A DNA stretch of 64,000 nucleotides from Bacteroidota bacterium (GCA_030706735.1 JAUZNZ010000024.1:1-64000), one strand, 5' to 3'. Positions 26,202 to 35,165 are shown, counted from the stretch's first letter. The notes: generated by a model from the sequence alone, not told the origin. Translations and numbers: made by a program.

Positions 26202-26303
26202 ATGAAACGACTATTACCCACCATCGGTATTAACCTGCTATTGATCATAGCCTATTACCTGATCCTGCAAGGGCTGATCTATTGTATTAATTACTGGCAT
26301 TGA
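26202..26303 (+). CDS. Candidate 33-residue hydrophobic peptide
   Basis: An ATG at 26202 opens a 33-codon frame ending in TGA at 26301-26303, directly next to the convergent trmD stop. The peptide starts MKRLLPTIGINLLLIIAYYL and is one continuous membrane helix with a positively charged N-terminus and an aromatic end (INYWH). No TAnnTTTG box was seen just upstream. Size, topology and the position in an otherwise empty 243-bp gap suggest a real small membrane protein, but I do not recognise it and cannot exclude chance. Confidence 0.4.
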   Translation: MKRLLPTIGINLLLIIAYYLILQGLIYCINYWH

Positions 26304-26981
26304 TCAGGGCTCGAGCAGGTCGGGCCGGCGATCCCTGGTTCGTTGCAGAGACTGCTCATGCCTCCACTCGTCTATTTTTTTAGGGTCTCCGCTCAGCAGG
26401 ACGTCCGGGACGACCTGTCCCCGAAAATCGGCCGGCCGCGTGTAGACGGGCGGCGCCAGCAGGTTATCCTGGAAGGAGTCGAAAAGTGCCGAGGTCTCAT
26501 CATTCAGGACGCCGGGGATCAGGCGTCCGATCGCATCCACCAGGATGGCCGCGGGCAGTTCTCCTCCGCTCAATACATAATCGCCGATAGAGATCTCCCG
26601 GGTGACATACTTATCCCGTATGCGCTGGTCGATGCCTTTATAATGACCGCAGATCAGCAGGAGGTTTTCCTTTAAGGACAGACGGTTCGCCAATTGCTGC
26701 TGCAGGCGCTCCCCGTCGGGGGTCAGATAAATGATCTCGTCGTAGGCCGCCGGTTGGGACAGGGCCTCGATCGCGCGGGCGAGGGGTTCCGGCATCATGA
26801 CCATGCCCGCGCCACCGCCATATTGATAATCGTCGATCTGGCCGTATTCATTGACGGCCCATTGACGAAGGGAGTGAACGTTGATCTCCAGCAACCCTTT
26901 TTCCCGAGCCCGTTTGATGATGGAATGGGAAAAGGGGCTTTCCAGCAGTTCCGGGAGCACAGTGAGGATGTCGATCTTCAT
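26304..26981 (-). CDS. trmD: tRNA (guanine-N1)-methyltransferase
   Basis: TrmD methylates G37 next to the anticodon of some tRNAs using SAM, preventing +1 frameshifts. The 225-residue protein has the SPOUT knot with [38 protein letters not shown] and the signature [23 protein letters not shown]. In many bacteria trmD lies in rpsP-rimM-trmD-rplS; here it is about 9 kb from rpsP-rimM and upstream of no ribosomal gene. The S4-domain gene ends upstream at 26996. Confidence 0.95.
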   Translation of the reverse strand: MKIDILTVLPELLESPFSHSIIKRAREKGLLEINVHSLRQWAVNEYGQIDDYQYGGGAGMVMMPEPLARAIEALSQPAAYDEIIYLTPDGERLQQQLANRLSLKENLLLICGHYKGIDQRIRDKYVTREISIGDYVLSGGELPAAILVDAIGRLIPGVLNDETSALFDSFQDNLLAPPVYTRPADFRGQVVPDVLLSGDPKKIDEWRHEQSLQRTRDRRPDLLEP

Positions 26982-26995
26982 GCTGCAAACCTACA

Positions 26996-27382
26996 TCAAT
27001 CCGTGAGGAAATCGTCCAGGTCGCGCCGTTCCTTTTTGGTGGGGCGGCCGATCTTGCTTTGGCGCTTGCCGGTGCTGAAGCTGGCGGCCTGGTATTGGAG
27101 GCGCTCCAGCTCTTCGGGCGGCGTGATGTCCTGGTAGTAATTGACGGCCAGCGCATATTGGAGCCGGTGGTCGAGCAGCGCCGTCACCTTGATCCGCCAG
27201 CGCTTCTGCTCGGTCTTTACTTCATATTCATCGCCGACATTGACGGCGCGCGAGGCCTTGGCGGCGTCGCCTTGATGCTTGACCTTCCCTTTATCGCAGG
27301 CGTCGGCGGCCTGGGACCGGGTCTTGAAGAGACGGATCGCCCAGAGGTATTTATCGAGACGGAGTTTTTCCTTTTCAGGCAT
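26996..27382 (-). CDS. S4-domain RNA-binding protein (Hsp15-like)
   Basis: The 128-residue protein starts with an S4 domain, LRLDKYLWAIRLFKTRSQA and DKGKVKHQG, and continues with a basic tail (KRQSKIGRPTKKERRDLDDF). This matches the Hsp15/HslR family, which binds stalled 50S subunits carrying peptidyl-tRNA. It lies 14 bp upstream of trmD and 11 bp downstream of the M20 peptidase, so it is probably in an operon from 29765 down to trmD. Confidence 0.85.
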   Translation of the reverse strand: MPEKEKLRLDKYLWAIRLFKTRSQAADACDKGKVKHQGDAAKASRAVNVGDEYEVKTEQKRWRIKVTALLDHRLQYALAVNYYQDITPPEELERLQYQAASFSTGKRQSKIGRPTKKERRDLDDFLTD

Positions 27383-27393
27383 GGTCTTCGGAT

Positions 27394-28758
27394 TTACCCC
27401 TCCGCAAAATATTTATGGAAATACGGGATGGTCTCGATGCCCTTGTAAAAATTGGCGAGCTCGAACTTCTCATTGGGCGAGTGCAGGTTGTCGCTGTCGA
27501 GGCCCAGGCCCAGGAAAACGATCTTGACATCCAGTTCCTTTTCGAACAGGGCGCAGATGGGGATACTGCCCCCGCCGCGCACCGGTATCGGCGCCTTGCC
27601 GAAGACGGTCTCGATGGCCCTGGCGGCCGAACGGTAGGCCCGGCTGTCGATGGGCGTCATATACGGCTCGCCGCCATGGTGTTCCCAGGCCTTTACGTTG
27701 ACGCCCGGAGGAGCGATGCCGCGGAAATAGTTCAATAGTTTTTCCGTAATGACGGCGGTGGATTGGTTGGGCACCAGACGCGCGGAGATCTTTGCCGTGG
27801 CTTTCGACGGCAAAACGGTCTTGGCCCCCTCGCCGGTATAGCCGCCCCAGATGCCGTTCAGTTCCAGGGTGGGCCGGATGCCCGTGCGCTCATTGGTCGT
27901 ATAGCCCTTCTCGCCCCATAGCGCGGTCACCCCCAGGTCCGATTTATAGGCCTCCTCATTGTACGGCGCCCTGGCCATCAGTTGTCGTTCGGCCGGACTG
28001 GCTTCGACCACGTCATCATAAAATCCGGGGATCGTGATATGGTTGTTCGCATCGTGACAGGTTGCGATCATCCGTGCGAGCATGGTGATCGGATTGGCCA
28101 CGGCCCCGCCGTATACGCCGCTATGCAGGTCGCGATTCGGCCCGGTCACTTCCACCTCGATATACGAAAGCCCCCGCACGCCGATATCGATAGATGGCGT
28201 ATCGAGGCTGATCATGGCCGTATCGCTGATCAGGATCACGTCACATTTGAGCAAGTCTTTATGAGAGGCGACGAATTTGCCGAGATGAGGGCTGCCGATC
28301 TCCTCCTCCCCTTCGATGATGAACTTAATATTCGTGGGCAGGGAACCGGTCCGGATCATCGTCTCCATGGCCTTGACGTGCATATAGAATTGCCCCTTGT
28401 CGTCTGCCGATCCCCGTGCATAGATCCTGCCGTCCCTGATCACCGGTTCAAAGGGGCCGCTGTGCCAGAGCTCGAGCGGATCGGGAGGCTGCACGTCATA
28501 ATGGCCATAGACCAGTACCGTAGGCCTGGAGGGGTCGGTCAGCTTTTCCGCATAGACTACGGGATGCCCTTCCGTGGGATAGATCTCGGCCTTATCCGCA
28601 CCCGCCTCAAGGAGACTCCGGCGTACGGCTTCCGCGCAAGCGGCCATATCCGGCTTGTGTTCACTGCGCGCGCTGACGGAAGGAATGCGAAGGAGCTGCA
28701 AGAGTTCGTTCAGGTAGCGGTCCTTGTTCTTTTCCTGATATTCTTTCCAGGCTTTCAT
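27394..28758 (-). CDS. M20/M25/M40 family dipeptidase
   Basis: The 454-residue metallopeptidase has the co-catalytic zinc ligands of M20: VLVYGHYDVQPPDP (His, Asp), RGSADDKGQ (bridging Asp), IIEGEEEIGS (catalytic Glu, ligand Glu) and SDTAMI (Asp). The late PVRGGGSIPICALFEKEL segment and the dimerisation insert fit the CNDP-like dipeptidase subgroup. There is no signal peptide, so it should act on cytoplasmic dipeptides. Its start overlaps the CDF transporter stop by 4 bp. Confidence 0.92.
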   Translation of the reverse strand: MKAWKEYQEKNKDRYLNELLQLLRIPSVSARSEHKPDMAACAEAVRRSLLEAGADKAEIYPTEGHPVVYAEKLTDPSRPTVLVYGHYDVQPPDPLELWHSGPFEPVIRDGRIYARGSADDKGQFYMHVKAMETMIRTGSLPTNIKFIIEGEEEIGSPHLGKFVASHKDLLKCDVILISDTAMISLDTPSIDIGVRGLSYIEVEVTGPNRDLHSGVYGGAVANPITMLARMIATCHDANNHITIPGFYDDVVEASPAERQLMARAPYNEEAYKSDLGVTALWGEKGYTTNERTGIRPTLELNGIWGGYTGEGAKTVLPSKATAKISARLVPNQSTAVITEKLLNYFRGIAPPGVNVKAWEHHGGEPYMTPIDSRAYRSAARAIETVFGKAPIPVRGGGSIPICALFEKELDVKIVFLGLGLDSDNLHSPNEKFELANFYKGIETIPYFHKYFAEG

Positions 28759-29765
28759 GTAATGGGGAGGTGAGTTTGAAATGTAAAATTATGCTTTCTG
28801 TTCGGAACCACATTGTCCATGGTCCACTCGATGCGATGGCGGAAAGGGTGCCGGCGGACATTGCACCCGGACTTGATGCAAACGGGACAGGAGAAATCCA
28901 TGCACGCATCGGAATGAACGAAAAACTCCATGGCTTCGCCGAATTCGGCGCGGATCATCGAGGTCAGTGCATCGATCTCGGCATGGGCCTCGACGACATT
29001 CAGGTACCAGGGCACGGTGAGATGGCAGTCCACGTGCAACAGCCTTCCGTATTTGATCACCCGCAGATTGTGCAGGTCGATCCAATTCTCGCGACGGCGC
29101 GCGTTCAAAAAGGCGATCATCCGGTTAAGCAGCTTGACGTCCGCCTCGTCCATGATGCCGGCGATGGAGCTGCGCAGGATGTGGTAGCCCGAATAGAGAA
29201 TGATCAGTGCAAAAACGAGAGAAATGGCGCTGTCGATCCAGGCCAGTTTGGTCCATAATATGACGGCGAGTCCGAGGATGATGCCCGCGGTGGAATAGGT
29301 ATCCGTTTGCAGGTGCTTGCCGCTGGCGATCAGCGCCGCCGACTGATTGCGCCTGCCGATGTACAGGCAGACCGCGCCCAGCGCAAAATTGACCAGGGCG
29401 GTGGCGCCGACGAGGTACATGCCCTTGTCCAGCTTTTGCAGCGGGTGCGGGAACAGCAGGTTGCTGATGGACTCATAGATTATGAAGAGACCGGCCACGA
29501 CGACCATGGATCCTTCCACGGCGGCGGAAAGGAATTCAGCCTTGCCATGGCCATAGGGATGATCGACGTCGCGTGGCTTTGCCGCCACGGTCAGACTATA
29601 CAGCCCGATGAACCCGGCGATGACATTGACGGTGCTTTCCAGCGCATCCGTCAGGATGGCCACGGAGCCCGTGATGAAATAAGCGGTCATTTTCAGGGCG
29701 AAGAGAAGGATGGCGATTGCCACTACCCATTGCTGTAAGCGGATGTTTTCTGTGCTTTTGTCCAC
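28755..29765 (-). CDS. Cation diffusion facilitator (CDF) metal transporter with Cys-rich tail
   Basis: The 336-residue protein has about six membrane helices and the CDF signature ITDALESTVNVIAGFIGLYS in helix 2, followed by DVDHPYGHGKAEFLSAAVEG. It should export a divalent metal such as zinc, iron or manganese by proton exchange. After the ferredoxin-like cytoplasmic domain it has an extra tail, SDACMDFSCPVCIKSGCNV, with four closely spaced cysteines followed by RRHPFRH, which could form a separate zinc or regulatory site. I believe relatives in Bacteroidota carry this tail too. It starts 9 bp after the LptF/G gene. Confidence 0.88.
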   Translation of the reverse strand: MDKSTENIRLQQWVVAIAILLFALKMTAYFITGSVAILTDALESTVNVIAGFIGLYSLTVAAKPRDVDHPYGHGKAEFLSAAVEGSMVVVAGLFIIYESISNLLFPHPLQKLDKGMYLVGATALVNFALGAVCLYIGRRNQSAALIASGKHLQTDTYSTAGIILGLAVILWTKLAWIDSAISLVFALIILYSGYHILRSSIAGIMDEADVKLLNRMIAFLNARRRENWIDLHNLRVIKYGRLLHVDCHLTVPWYLNVVEAHAEIDALTSMIRAEFGEAMEFFVHSDACMDFSCPVCIKSGCNVRRHPFRHRIEWTMDNVVPNRKHNFTFQTHLPIT

Positions 29766-29774
29766 CAGTCTTGA

Positions 29775-31232
29775 TTAAGGTGTCCCGGAGGAATAACGTT
29801 TCATTAAAGTTCTGATATTTTTCAATAGCCGGAAGTAAAATTCCTTGTTGAAGAGCTGGGAATCGTGCAGGGCTTTATAGGTAAGGAAAATTCCGATCGG
29901 CATCAACACATAGGTCGACAACCACATTCCGGAGAAAGGCGTGAGCACGTCCTCCTTGACGAACTTCTTCCCGAAATTATTCAACATGAAAAAGATCACG
30001 AAGAAGATCACGGCGAAGACCAGCGGCAGTCCGATCCCTCCTTTCCTGATGATGGAGCCGAGGGGTGCGCCGATCAGGAACATGACGAGGCAGGCCACGG
30101 ACAGGGTAAGCTTTTCATGCCAGGCGATCTGGTGAAGGTGCAGGTCGTTCACCTCGTTGTCGAAGAGATAGGTGGGTTGGTCGAGATTGGCCTTGAGGCT
30201 GTTGACCAGGGAGATGGCTTTGTCTGTCACGACGACGCGCGTACTGTCGGGGATCAGATCCAGAAAGGTCTTTGCTTTCAGGGTCGGGGCGACCTTTATC
30301 TTTTCCCACCCGGCGGTATCGATCCACTTCGGGAACTTCAGCAGGTTCCTGACATCCCTCGCGGCGAGGTCACGGTACTTGTCATTCTCTTTCTTCAGGG
30401 AATCGATGTTCTTGTTCAACTGGCGCATGCTGAGCATCTGGTAATTATTCCGGAATGCGCTGTCATTCGTGCTGTTCATCTTGAAGGAACTGAGGTCGAG
30501 CACCTTCTTAAAGGTCTTGAAATTCATGCGCATGAATTCCGTGTTGACGGTGAACCGTTCGCCGCGTTCCTGGTAGATGGAGCCGTTCTCCAGGATGAAC
30601 TCGAGGTTCTTCTTATCGGGGGTGACCACCATCTTTCCTTTTTCGGCCACGATGATATTGTCCTGGAGCAGATTCGGTTGCTGTTCATAGATCACGACGT
30701 TGCGGATGGTGCTGTCGTCCTTTTCCTTCTTCCCGATCTTGATCACATAGCCTTCGATCTTGTCGTAAAAAACCCCCTCCTTGATATCGAATGCGGGCTT
30801 GGACATGATGATATCGTACTTCAGGGTATTGGCTTTCAGGTTCGCCACCGGTATGATGTCATTATTGAACAGGAAGGCGATATAGCAGATCAGCAAACTG
30901 ACTACCATTATAGGGCGCATGAAGCGTAACAGGGAAATACCCGCCGATTTGATGGCGACCAGTTCGAAGGTTTCGCCGAGGTTGCCGAAGGTCATGATCG
31001 AAGAGAGCAGTACGGCAAGCGGAAGGGCGAGGGGTACGAGGGTGGCGGTGATATACATGATGAGACGGCCGACCGTAAACATGTCCACGCCCTTGCCGAC
31101 GATATCGTCGATGTAAAGCCAAAGGAATTGCAGGACAAGCACGAAAAGAGTGATAAAAAAGCTGGCGATAAAGGGCCCGATGAAGGCCTTTATGATCAAT
31201 TTATCCAGTTTTTTGACGAGGGGTAATGCCAT
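29775..31232 (-). CDS. LptF/LptG family lipopolysaccharide export permease
   Basis: The 485-residue protein has the YjgP/YjgQ layout: three N-terminal helices (KAFIGPFIASFFITLFVLVL; TATLVPLALPLAVLLSSIMT), a large periplasmic beta-jellyroll, and three C-terminal helices (VACLVMFLIGAPLGSIIRKG). It is the inner-membrane part of the Lpt machine, which extracts LPS and passes it to LptC/LptA. It is longer than E. coli LptF (about 366 residues), mostly through a larger periplasmic part, which is usual in Bacteroidota. Its start codon overlaps the -7 box of the divergent gene at 31244. Confidence 0.9.
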   Translation of the reverse strand: MALPLVKKLDKLIIKAFIGPFIASFFITLFVLVLQFLWLYIDDIVGKGVDMFTVGRLIMYITATLVPLALPLAVLLSSIMTFGNLGETFELVAIKSAGISLLRFMRPIMVVSLLICYIAFLFNNDIIPVANLKANTLKYDIIMSKPAFDIKEGVFYDKIEGYVIKIGKKEKDDSTIRNVVIYEQQPNLLQDNIIVAEKGKMVVTPDKKNLEFILENGSIYQERGERFTVNTEFMRMNFKTFKKVLDLSSFKMNSTNDSAFRNNYQMLSMRQLNKNIDSLKKENDKYRDLAARDVRNLLKFPKWIDTAGWEKIKVAPTLKAKTFLDLIPDSTRVVVTDKAISLVNSLKANLDQPTYLFDNEVNDLHLHQIAWHEKLTLSVACLVMFLIGAPLGSIIRKGGIGLPLVFAVIFFVIFFMLNNFGKKFVKEDVLTPFSGMWLSTYVLMPIGIFLTYKALHDSQLFNKEFYFRLLKNIRTLMKRYSSGTP

Positions 31233-31239
31233 ATCTTTA
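31213..31239 (+). promoter_or_regulatory. Promoter of the unknown gene at 31244, inside the lptF/G 5' end
   Basis: TTG (31213-31215), a 16-bp spacer and TATCTTTA (31232-31239) precede the ATG at 31244 by 4 bp. The box shares its first base with the start codon of the divergent LptF/G gene. The spacer is shorter than the usual 19 bp, so the -33 element is less certain than the -7 box. Confidence 0.55.
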
Positions 31240-31243
31240 TCTC

Positions 31244-31948
31244 ATGGGCCAACTAATGAACGCCGGCGCGAAATTACAGCTTTCATCCGGACATTCCGGG
31301 GAAGGGGCTGCTGACGCCGCTTCCTTTTATCATAACCCTAACAGTCCTGCCGGTTGGGACCTCACTCCGGAAGAAAGGGCATTCGCGGCGGAACCCGCCT
31401 GGATGCTGATGAAGAACAGGATCGTCGGAAAAACGGTCAGCTTCTTCGGAGGGCTCGCCACGTCCATGCAGCAGCGGACCTCGGGCGATCCCCACCTATC
31501 GGAGATCCGGCAAACCCCGCCTAAAATTTCCAGGGGCGAGAATTTCCAGGGCCTGCCCTGGGTCGTGCTGGACTATCCCCGCCGGTTCGGCAAGCAGGAC
31601 ATTTTCGCCGTCCGGACCCTGTTCTGGTGGGGCAAATACTTTAGTGTGACCCTGCATCTGAAAGGCAGCTATAAAGCACGCTGGTGGCAAACCATCCGGG
31701 AAAGATCGGACGAACTGGAGGCCGCCGGATTTCATATCGGCATCGCCGGCAACGAATGGCGGCACGAGTTGGAGGATGACAATTACAGGCCGCTGAAAGG
31801 GATGAATGCCGCCGAGCGCGAATCGATCGCGGGGGCCCATGATTTCCTGAAGCTCTCGGCAAAATGCGGGCTGTCCCATGGCGACGAGACGGGTCCCTTG
31901 TTGCTGCGGCTGCACGATACCGTGATGGGCGTGTTGGAAAGTCGCTGA
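31244..31948 (+). CDS. Conserved protein of unknown function
   Basis: I do not recognise this 234-residue protein. It has no signal peptide or membrane helix and looks soluble and cytoplasmic. It is rich in Trp and Arg, with the stretches NRIVGKTVSFFGGLATSMQQ, GLPWVVLDYPRRFGKQDIFA, TLFWWGKYFSVTLHL and IAGNEWRHELEDDNYRPL. I chose ATG 31244 because TATCTTTA ends 4 bp before it; a codon six residues upstream would overlap the box. Codon use resembles neighbouring genes. It ends 17 bp before the convergent START-like gene. Confidence 0.65.
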   Translation: MGQLMNAGAKLQLSSGHSGEGAADAASFYHNPNSPAGWDLTPEERAFAAEPAWMLMKNRIVGKTVSFFGGLATSMQQRTSGDPHLSEIRQTPPKISRGENFQGLPWVVLDYPRRFGKQDIFAVRTLFWWGKYFSVTLHLKGSYKARWWQTIRERSDELEAAGFHIGIAGNEWRHELEDDNYRPLKGMNAAERESIAGAHDFLKLSAKCGLSHGDETGPLLLRLHDTVMGVLESR

Positions 31949-31965
31949 CCCGGAAACGAGAGCGG

Positions 31966-32346
31966 TTAATTCCCGAGGCGATGGAAAAGGTCCCGAACCT
32001 GATAGCTCCAAAGCTGGCTCTGATCCTTGATCTCCTTCTTATCGGCAAAATCCTTTATCACGAGGATGGTCATATTTGTCACCTCGGAGCGTTCGATCCG
32101 GAACTCGAAGAATTCCTCCTTGGGAGAATGCGTCCAGTGAAATCGTATGAACTTTTCCGTTTCGCTTTCCATCACCTCTGCCTTGTCCATCGTGCCATTC
32201 CATGAGAAGCTGAATACATTGTCGCGTTCATCCACTTTATCTGCAAACCACTCCTGCAGCCCGGCGGGAGTACTTAGGAAGTCGTATAAAATAGAAGGAG
32301 AGCATCTTACCGGATATTCTAGAGTGAATAGCTGTTTCTTAGTCAT
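31966..32346 (-). CDS. START-like (AHSA1-type) domain protein
   Basis: The 126-residue protein is a single SRPBCC/START-like fold: the opening LEYPVRCSPSILYDFLSTPAGLQEWF and IRFHWTHSPKEEFFEFRIE are typical of AHSA1-like small ligand-binding domains in Bacteroidota. There is no signal, so it should be cytoplasmic. Ligand and partner are unknown. A weak TCAATTTG box lies upstream on its strand. Confidence 0.78.
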   Translation of the reverse strand: MTKKQLFTLEYPVRCSPSILYDFLSTPAGLQEWFADKVDERDNVFSFSWNGTMDKAEVMESETEKFIRFHWTHSPKEEFFEFRIERSEVTNMTILVIKDFADKKEIKDQSQLWSYQVRDLFHRLGN

Positions 32347-32752
32347 TATTTCGATTGAGTCTTGTTACCAAACGTCCCGGAAATCTTTTCTTTCAGCTGC
32401 TTCAGCAAATTGATCAATGTCCAGGGTACCTCTTTTCTGCTGCCTCCTTTCGGAGGAATAGCGGTCGGTGCAATAATAAAAAAATAATTCAAGCGTCAAA
32501 ATTTTTTTTAACCCATCCGGATGATGCCCAAAATGAGCTGTTTTGGTACTATTTTAGCCTAAAACATCTGATAACCAGCAAATTATGAAATAAAATTTGT
32601 TAGGTGCCTTGGAAATCGGTATATTGCTGTGAACGGTATTTAACGATTTGACGACTCTCAGGTATAAGAAAAGGCTTCTTTATTCGTTTTTATATAACCT
32701 CATAAATCATAAACCTTTATAACCTAAAAAAACCCTTTAAAGACCTCTGCCT
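32347..32752. other. AT-rich intergenic region before the sigma factor gene
   Basis: This 406-bp stretch is clearly more AT-rich than its surroundings and contains no convincing gene. It separates the START-like gene (reading away) from the primary sigma factor. It probably holds the promoters of both. I found no tRNA, small-RNA structure or terminator I could defend. Confidence 0.6.
32596..32627 (+). promoter_or_regulatory. Candidate promoter of the primary sigma factor gene
   Basis: TTTG (32596-32599), a 20-bp spacer and TATATTGC (32620-32627) resemble the Bacteroidota promoter, although the -7 box has only a partial TTTG. It would give a 5' leader of about 120 nt. Confidence 0.35.
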
Positions 32753-33628
32753 ATGAGTATGCGTCAACTCAAGATCACGAAGAGTATCACGAATCGTGAG
32801 TCTCAGAGTCTGGAAAAGTACCTGCAGGAGATCGGCAAAGTCGAGCTAATCAGTCCCGAAGAAGAAGTCAAGCTCGCCGTCCGTATCAAACAGGGTGATC
32901 AACCAGCTCTCGACAAGCTCACCAAAGCCAATCTTCGCTTCGTGGTATCCGTAGCCAAACAATACCAGAATCAGGGTCTTTCTCTCCCTGATCTCATCAA
33001 TGAAGGAAATCTGGGATTGATCAAAGCCGCTCAGCGTTTCGATGAAACCAGGGGCTTTAAATTCATTTCCTATGCAGTATGGTGGATCCGTCAGAGCATC
33101 CTGCAGGCCCTGGCAGAACAATCGCGCATCGTCCGCCTCCCCCTCAACAAGGTCGGTCTGACCAATCGCATTCAAAAAGCCTATTCCCAGCTGGAGCAGG
33201 AATTCGAAAGAGAGCCTTCCGCCGAAGAACTGGCCGAAGTGCTGGAGCTCGACATCGAAGAGGTCTCCTCCACGCTCGGTATTGCGGCCAGGCATGTCAG
33301 CATGGACACGCCCTTATCCGAAGGCGAGGAGAATACGCTGATCGACGTCCTCGAGAATCCGAACGCGGAAAGGGCCGAGACGAATATCGAACACAAGGAA
33401 TCCCTGAAGCAGGAGATCGACCGGTCGCTGAAGACCCTGACGGAGAGGCAGAAGGAAGTCATTTGCTTCTTTTTCGGGATCGGCGTGGATCATCCCATGA
33501 GCCTCGAGGATATCGGCGACAAGTTCAACCTGACCCGCGAACGGGTACGACAGATCAAGGATAAGGCGATCACCAAGTTGCGCAGCAATTCGAGGTCGAA
33601 GATGCTCCGCAGCTATCTCGGCATTTAA
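32753..33628 (+). CDS. rpoD: Primary RNA polymerase sigma factor (RpoD/SigA of Bacteroidota)
   Basis: The 291-residue protein starts [20 protein letters not shown] and contains sigma region 1.2 ([20 protein letters not shown]), region 2 ([39 protein letters not shown]), region 3 and region 4 ([20 protein letters not shown]). Region 1.1 is absent and the non-conserved insert is missing, as expected for the short housekeeping sigma of this phylum, which recognises TTG / TAnnTTTG. An ATG at 32759 is an equally possible start. A hairpin follows the gene. Confidence 0.94.
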   Translation: MSMRQLKITKSITNRESQSLEKYLQEIGKVELISPEEEVKLAVRIKQGDQPALDKLTKANLRFVVSVAKQYQNQGLSLPDLINEGNLGLIKAAQRFDETRGFKFISYAVWWIRQSILQALAEQSRIVRLPLNKVGLTNRIQKAYSQLEQEFEREPSAEELAEVLELDIEEVSSTLGIAARHVSMDTPLSEGEENTLIDVLENPNAERAETNIEHKESLKQEIDRSLKTLTERQKEVICFFFGIGVDHPMSLEDIGDKFNLTRERVRQIKDKAITKLRSNSRSKMLRSYLGI

Positions 33629-33668
33629 ACCCAAAAAATTTGAATAAAATATACTCCTGAGTTTTACC

Positions 33669-33720
33669 TAATTTTGTCCTTCCATAAGAGTGAATATGAC
33701 CTTGGTTATATTCACTTTTT
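33669..33720 (+). promoter_or_regulatory. TAATTTTG box and hairpin with T-run between rpoD and ffh
   Basis: A -7 box TAATTTTG (33669-33676) is followed by a hairpin AGTGAATATGACC / GGTTATATTCACT (33689-33716) with T residues after it (33712-33720 region). The ffh ATG is at 33739. The hairpin may terminate rpoD transcripts, or act in the ffh leader if transcription starts at the box. The -33 element is not at the usual distance. Confidence 0.6.
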
Positions 33721-33738
33721 GTTTTAAAAAAGAGAACC

Positions 33739-35064
33739 ATGTTTGAGAATCTCAGTGAACGGCTCGAGTCGGCGTTCAAGCAGATCAAAGGGGAAGGCAG
33801 GATCACCGAGCTGAATATTGCCGCTACGGTCAAGGATATCCGCCGCGCCCTGATCGATGCCGACGTCAATTATAAGATCGCGAAGGAATTCACGGATACG
33901 GTCAGGGAAAAGGCCATGGGGCAAAAGGTGCTTACGGCCGTGAGCCCGGGCCAGCTGATGGTCAAGATCGTCAAGGACGAATTGGTGGGTCTGATGGGGG
34001 GCGCGGAGAGCGAGCTGAATGCAAAGGGCAACCCGGCCGTGATCCTGGTCGCCGGCCTGCAGGGCAGCGGTAAGACGACCTTCAGCGGCAAACTGGCGAA
34101 TTATCTGAAGGGACGCAAGGGACTCTCTCCGCTGCTCGTCGCCGCGGACATTTATCGCCCGGCCGCCATCGAACAGCTCAAGGTGTTGGGTGGACAGATC
34201 GGCGTCGACGTGTACAGCGAGCCGGAAAATAAGGATGCCGTCCAGATCGCCGCCAATGCCATAAAGGAGGCGAGATCGAAGAACAAAAATGTGGTCATCA
34301 TCGATACGGCCGGCCGGCTGGCGATCGATGAGGCGATGATGCAGGAAGTGGCCGCCATAAAAGGAGCCGTTCATCCCGGCGAGATCCTGTTCGTCGTAGA
34401 CTCCATGACGGGCCAGGATGCGGTGAATACGGCCAGGTCCTTTAACGAGCGCCTCGATTTCACGGGGGTCGTACTGACCAAGCTGGATGGGGACACCCGT
34501 GGGGGCGCCGCTTTGTCCATCAAGTATACCGTCAATAAGCCGATCAAGTTCATCAGCAGTGGGGAAAAGCTCGATACGCTGGATGTTTTCTACCCGGAGA
34601 GGATGGCTCAGCGGATCCTGGGGATGGGAGACATTACGACCCTCGTTGAAAAGGCGCAGCAGCAATTCGACGAGGCGGAAACCAAGCGGCTGGAAAAGAA
34701 GATCAGGAAGAACCAGTTCGATTTCGCGGACTTCAAGCTGCAGTTGGAGCAGATCAAGAAAATGGGAAATATCAAGGACCTGATGGGCATGATCCCCGGG
34801 GTAGGCAAGGCGGTCAAAGACATCGACATCAGCGACGATTCCTTTAAGGGCATTGAAGCCATGATCAACAGCATGACCCCTTTCGAGCGGGCCAATCCCG
34901 ATACGATCGATCAGAGCCGACGCAAGCGGATTGCGGCGGGCAGCGGGAAGGATATCGCAGAGATCAATGCCTTCATGAAGCAGTTCGATCAGATGAAGCA
35001 GATGATGAAGATGATGAACAAAATGCCCATGGGATTGGGAGGGAAAATGATGGGTCGGCGCTGA
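33739..35064 (+). CDS. ffh: Signal recognition particle protein Ffh (SRP54)
   Basis: Ffh binds signal sequences of nascent membrane proteins and delivers ribosomes to FtsY. The 441-residue protein has the N domain, the GTPase G domain (GLQGSGKTTFSGKLANYL, IIDTAGRLAIDE, LTKLDGDTRGGAALS) and the Met-rich M domain (MGNIKDLMGMIPGVGKAVKD, ending QMKQMMKMMNKMPMGLGGKM). Length is normal. No 4.5S RNA gene was found in the window. The minus strand carries a long open frame over it, which is a codon-bias shadow. Confidence 0.96.
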   Translation: MFENLSERLESAFKQIKGEGRITELNIAATVKDIRRALIDADVNYKIAKEFTDTVREKAMGQKVLTAVSPGQLMVKIVKDELVGLMGGAESELNAKGNPAVILVAGLQGSGKTTFSGKLANYLKGRKGLSPLLVAADIYRPAAIEQLKVLGGQIGVDVYSEPENKDAVQIAANAIKEARSKNKNVVIIDTAGRLAIDEAMMQEVAAIKGAVHPGEILFVVDSMTGQDAVNTARSFNERLDFTGVVLTKLDGDTRGGAALSIKYTVNKPIKFISSGEKLDTLDVFYPERMAQRILGMGDITTLVEKAQQQFDEAETKRLEKKIRKNQFDFADFKLQLEQIKKMGNIKDLMGMIPGVGKAVKDIDISDDSFKGIEAMINSMTPFERANPDTIDQSRRKRIAAGSGKDIAEINAFMKQFDQMKQMMKMMNKMPMGLGGKMMGRR

Positions 35065-35165
35065 GAAACGTACTGCCTTGTTTAACAATAGTTAACGTTA
35101 AAAAGGCCGCCGCTTGTGGAAAAATTATGCACAAGGCTGGCCCATTCCTTCCGGATGCATTATTT

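Noticed and set aside
29865-30929. A 354-codon open frame antisense to the LptF/G gene
   Set aside because: Composition is that of a shadow frame (His/Asp/Val-rich), and the minus-strand permease is complete.
33724-35088. A 454-codon open frame antisense to ffh
   Set aside because: Ffh is intact on the plus strand with all SRP GTPase motifs. The antisense frame is His/Leu/Arg-rich, typical of complementary-strand shadows in GC-rich coding DNA.
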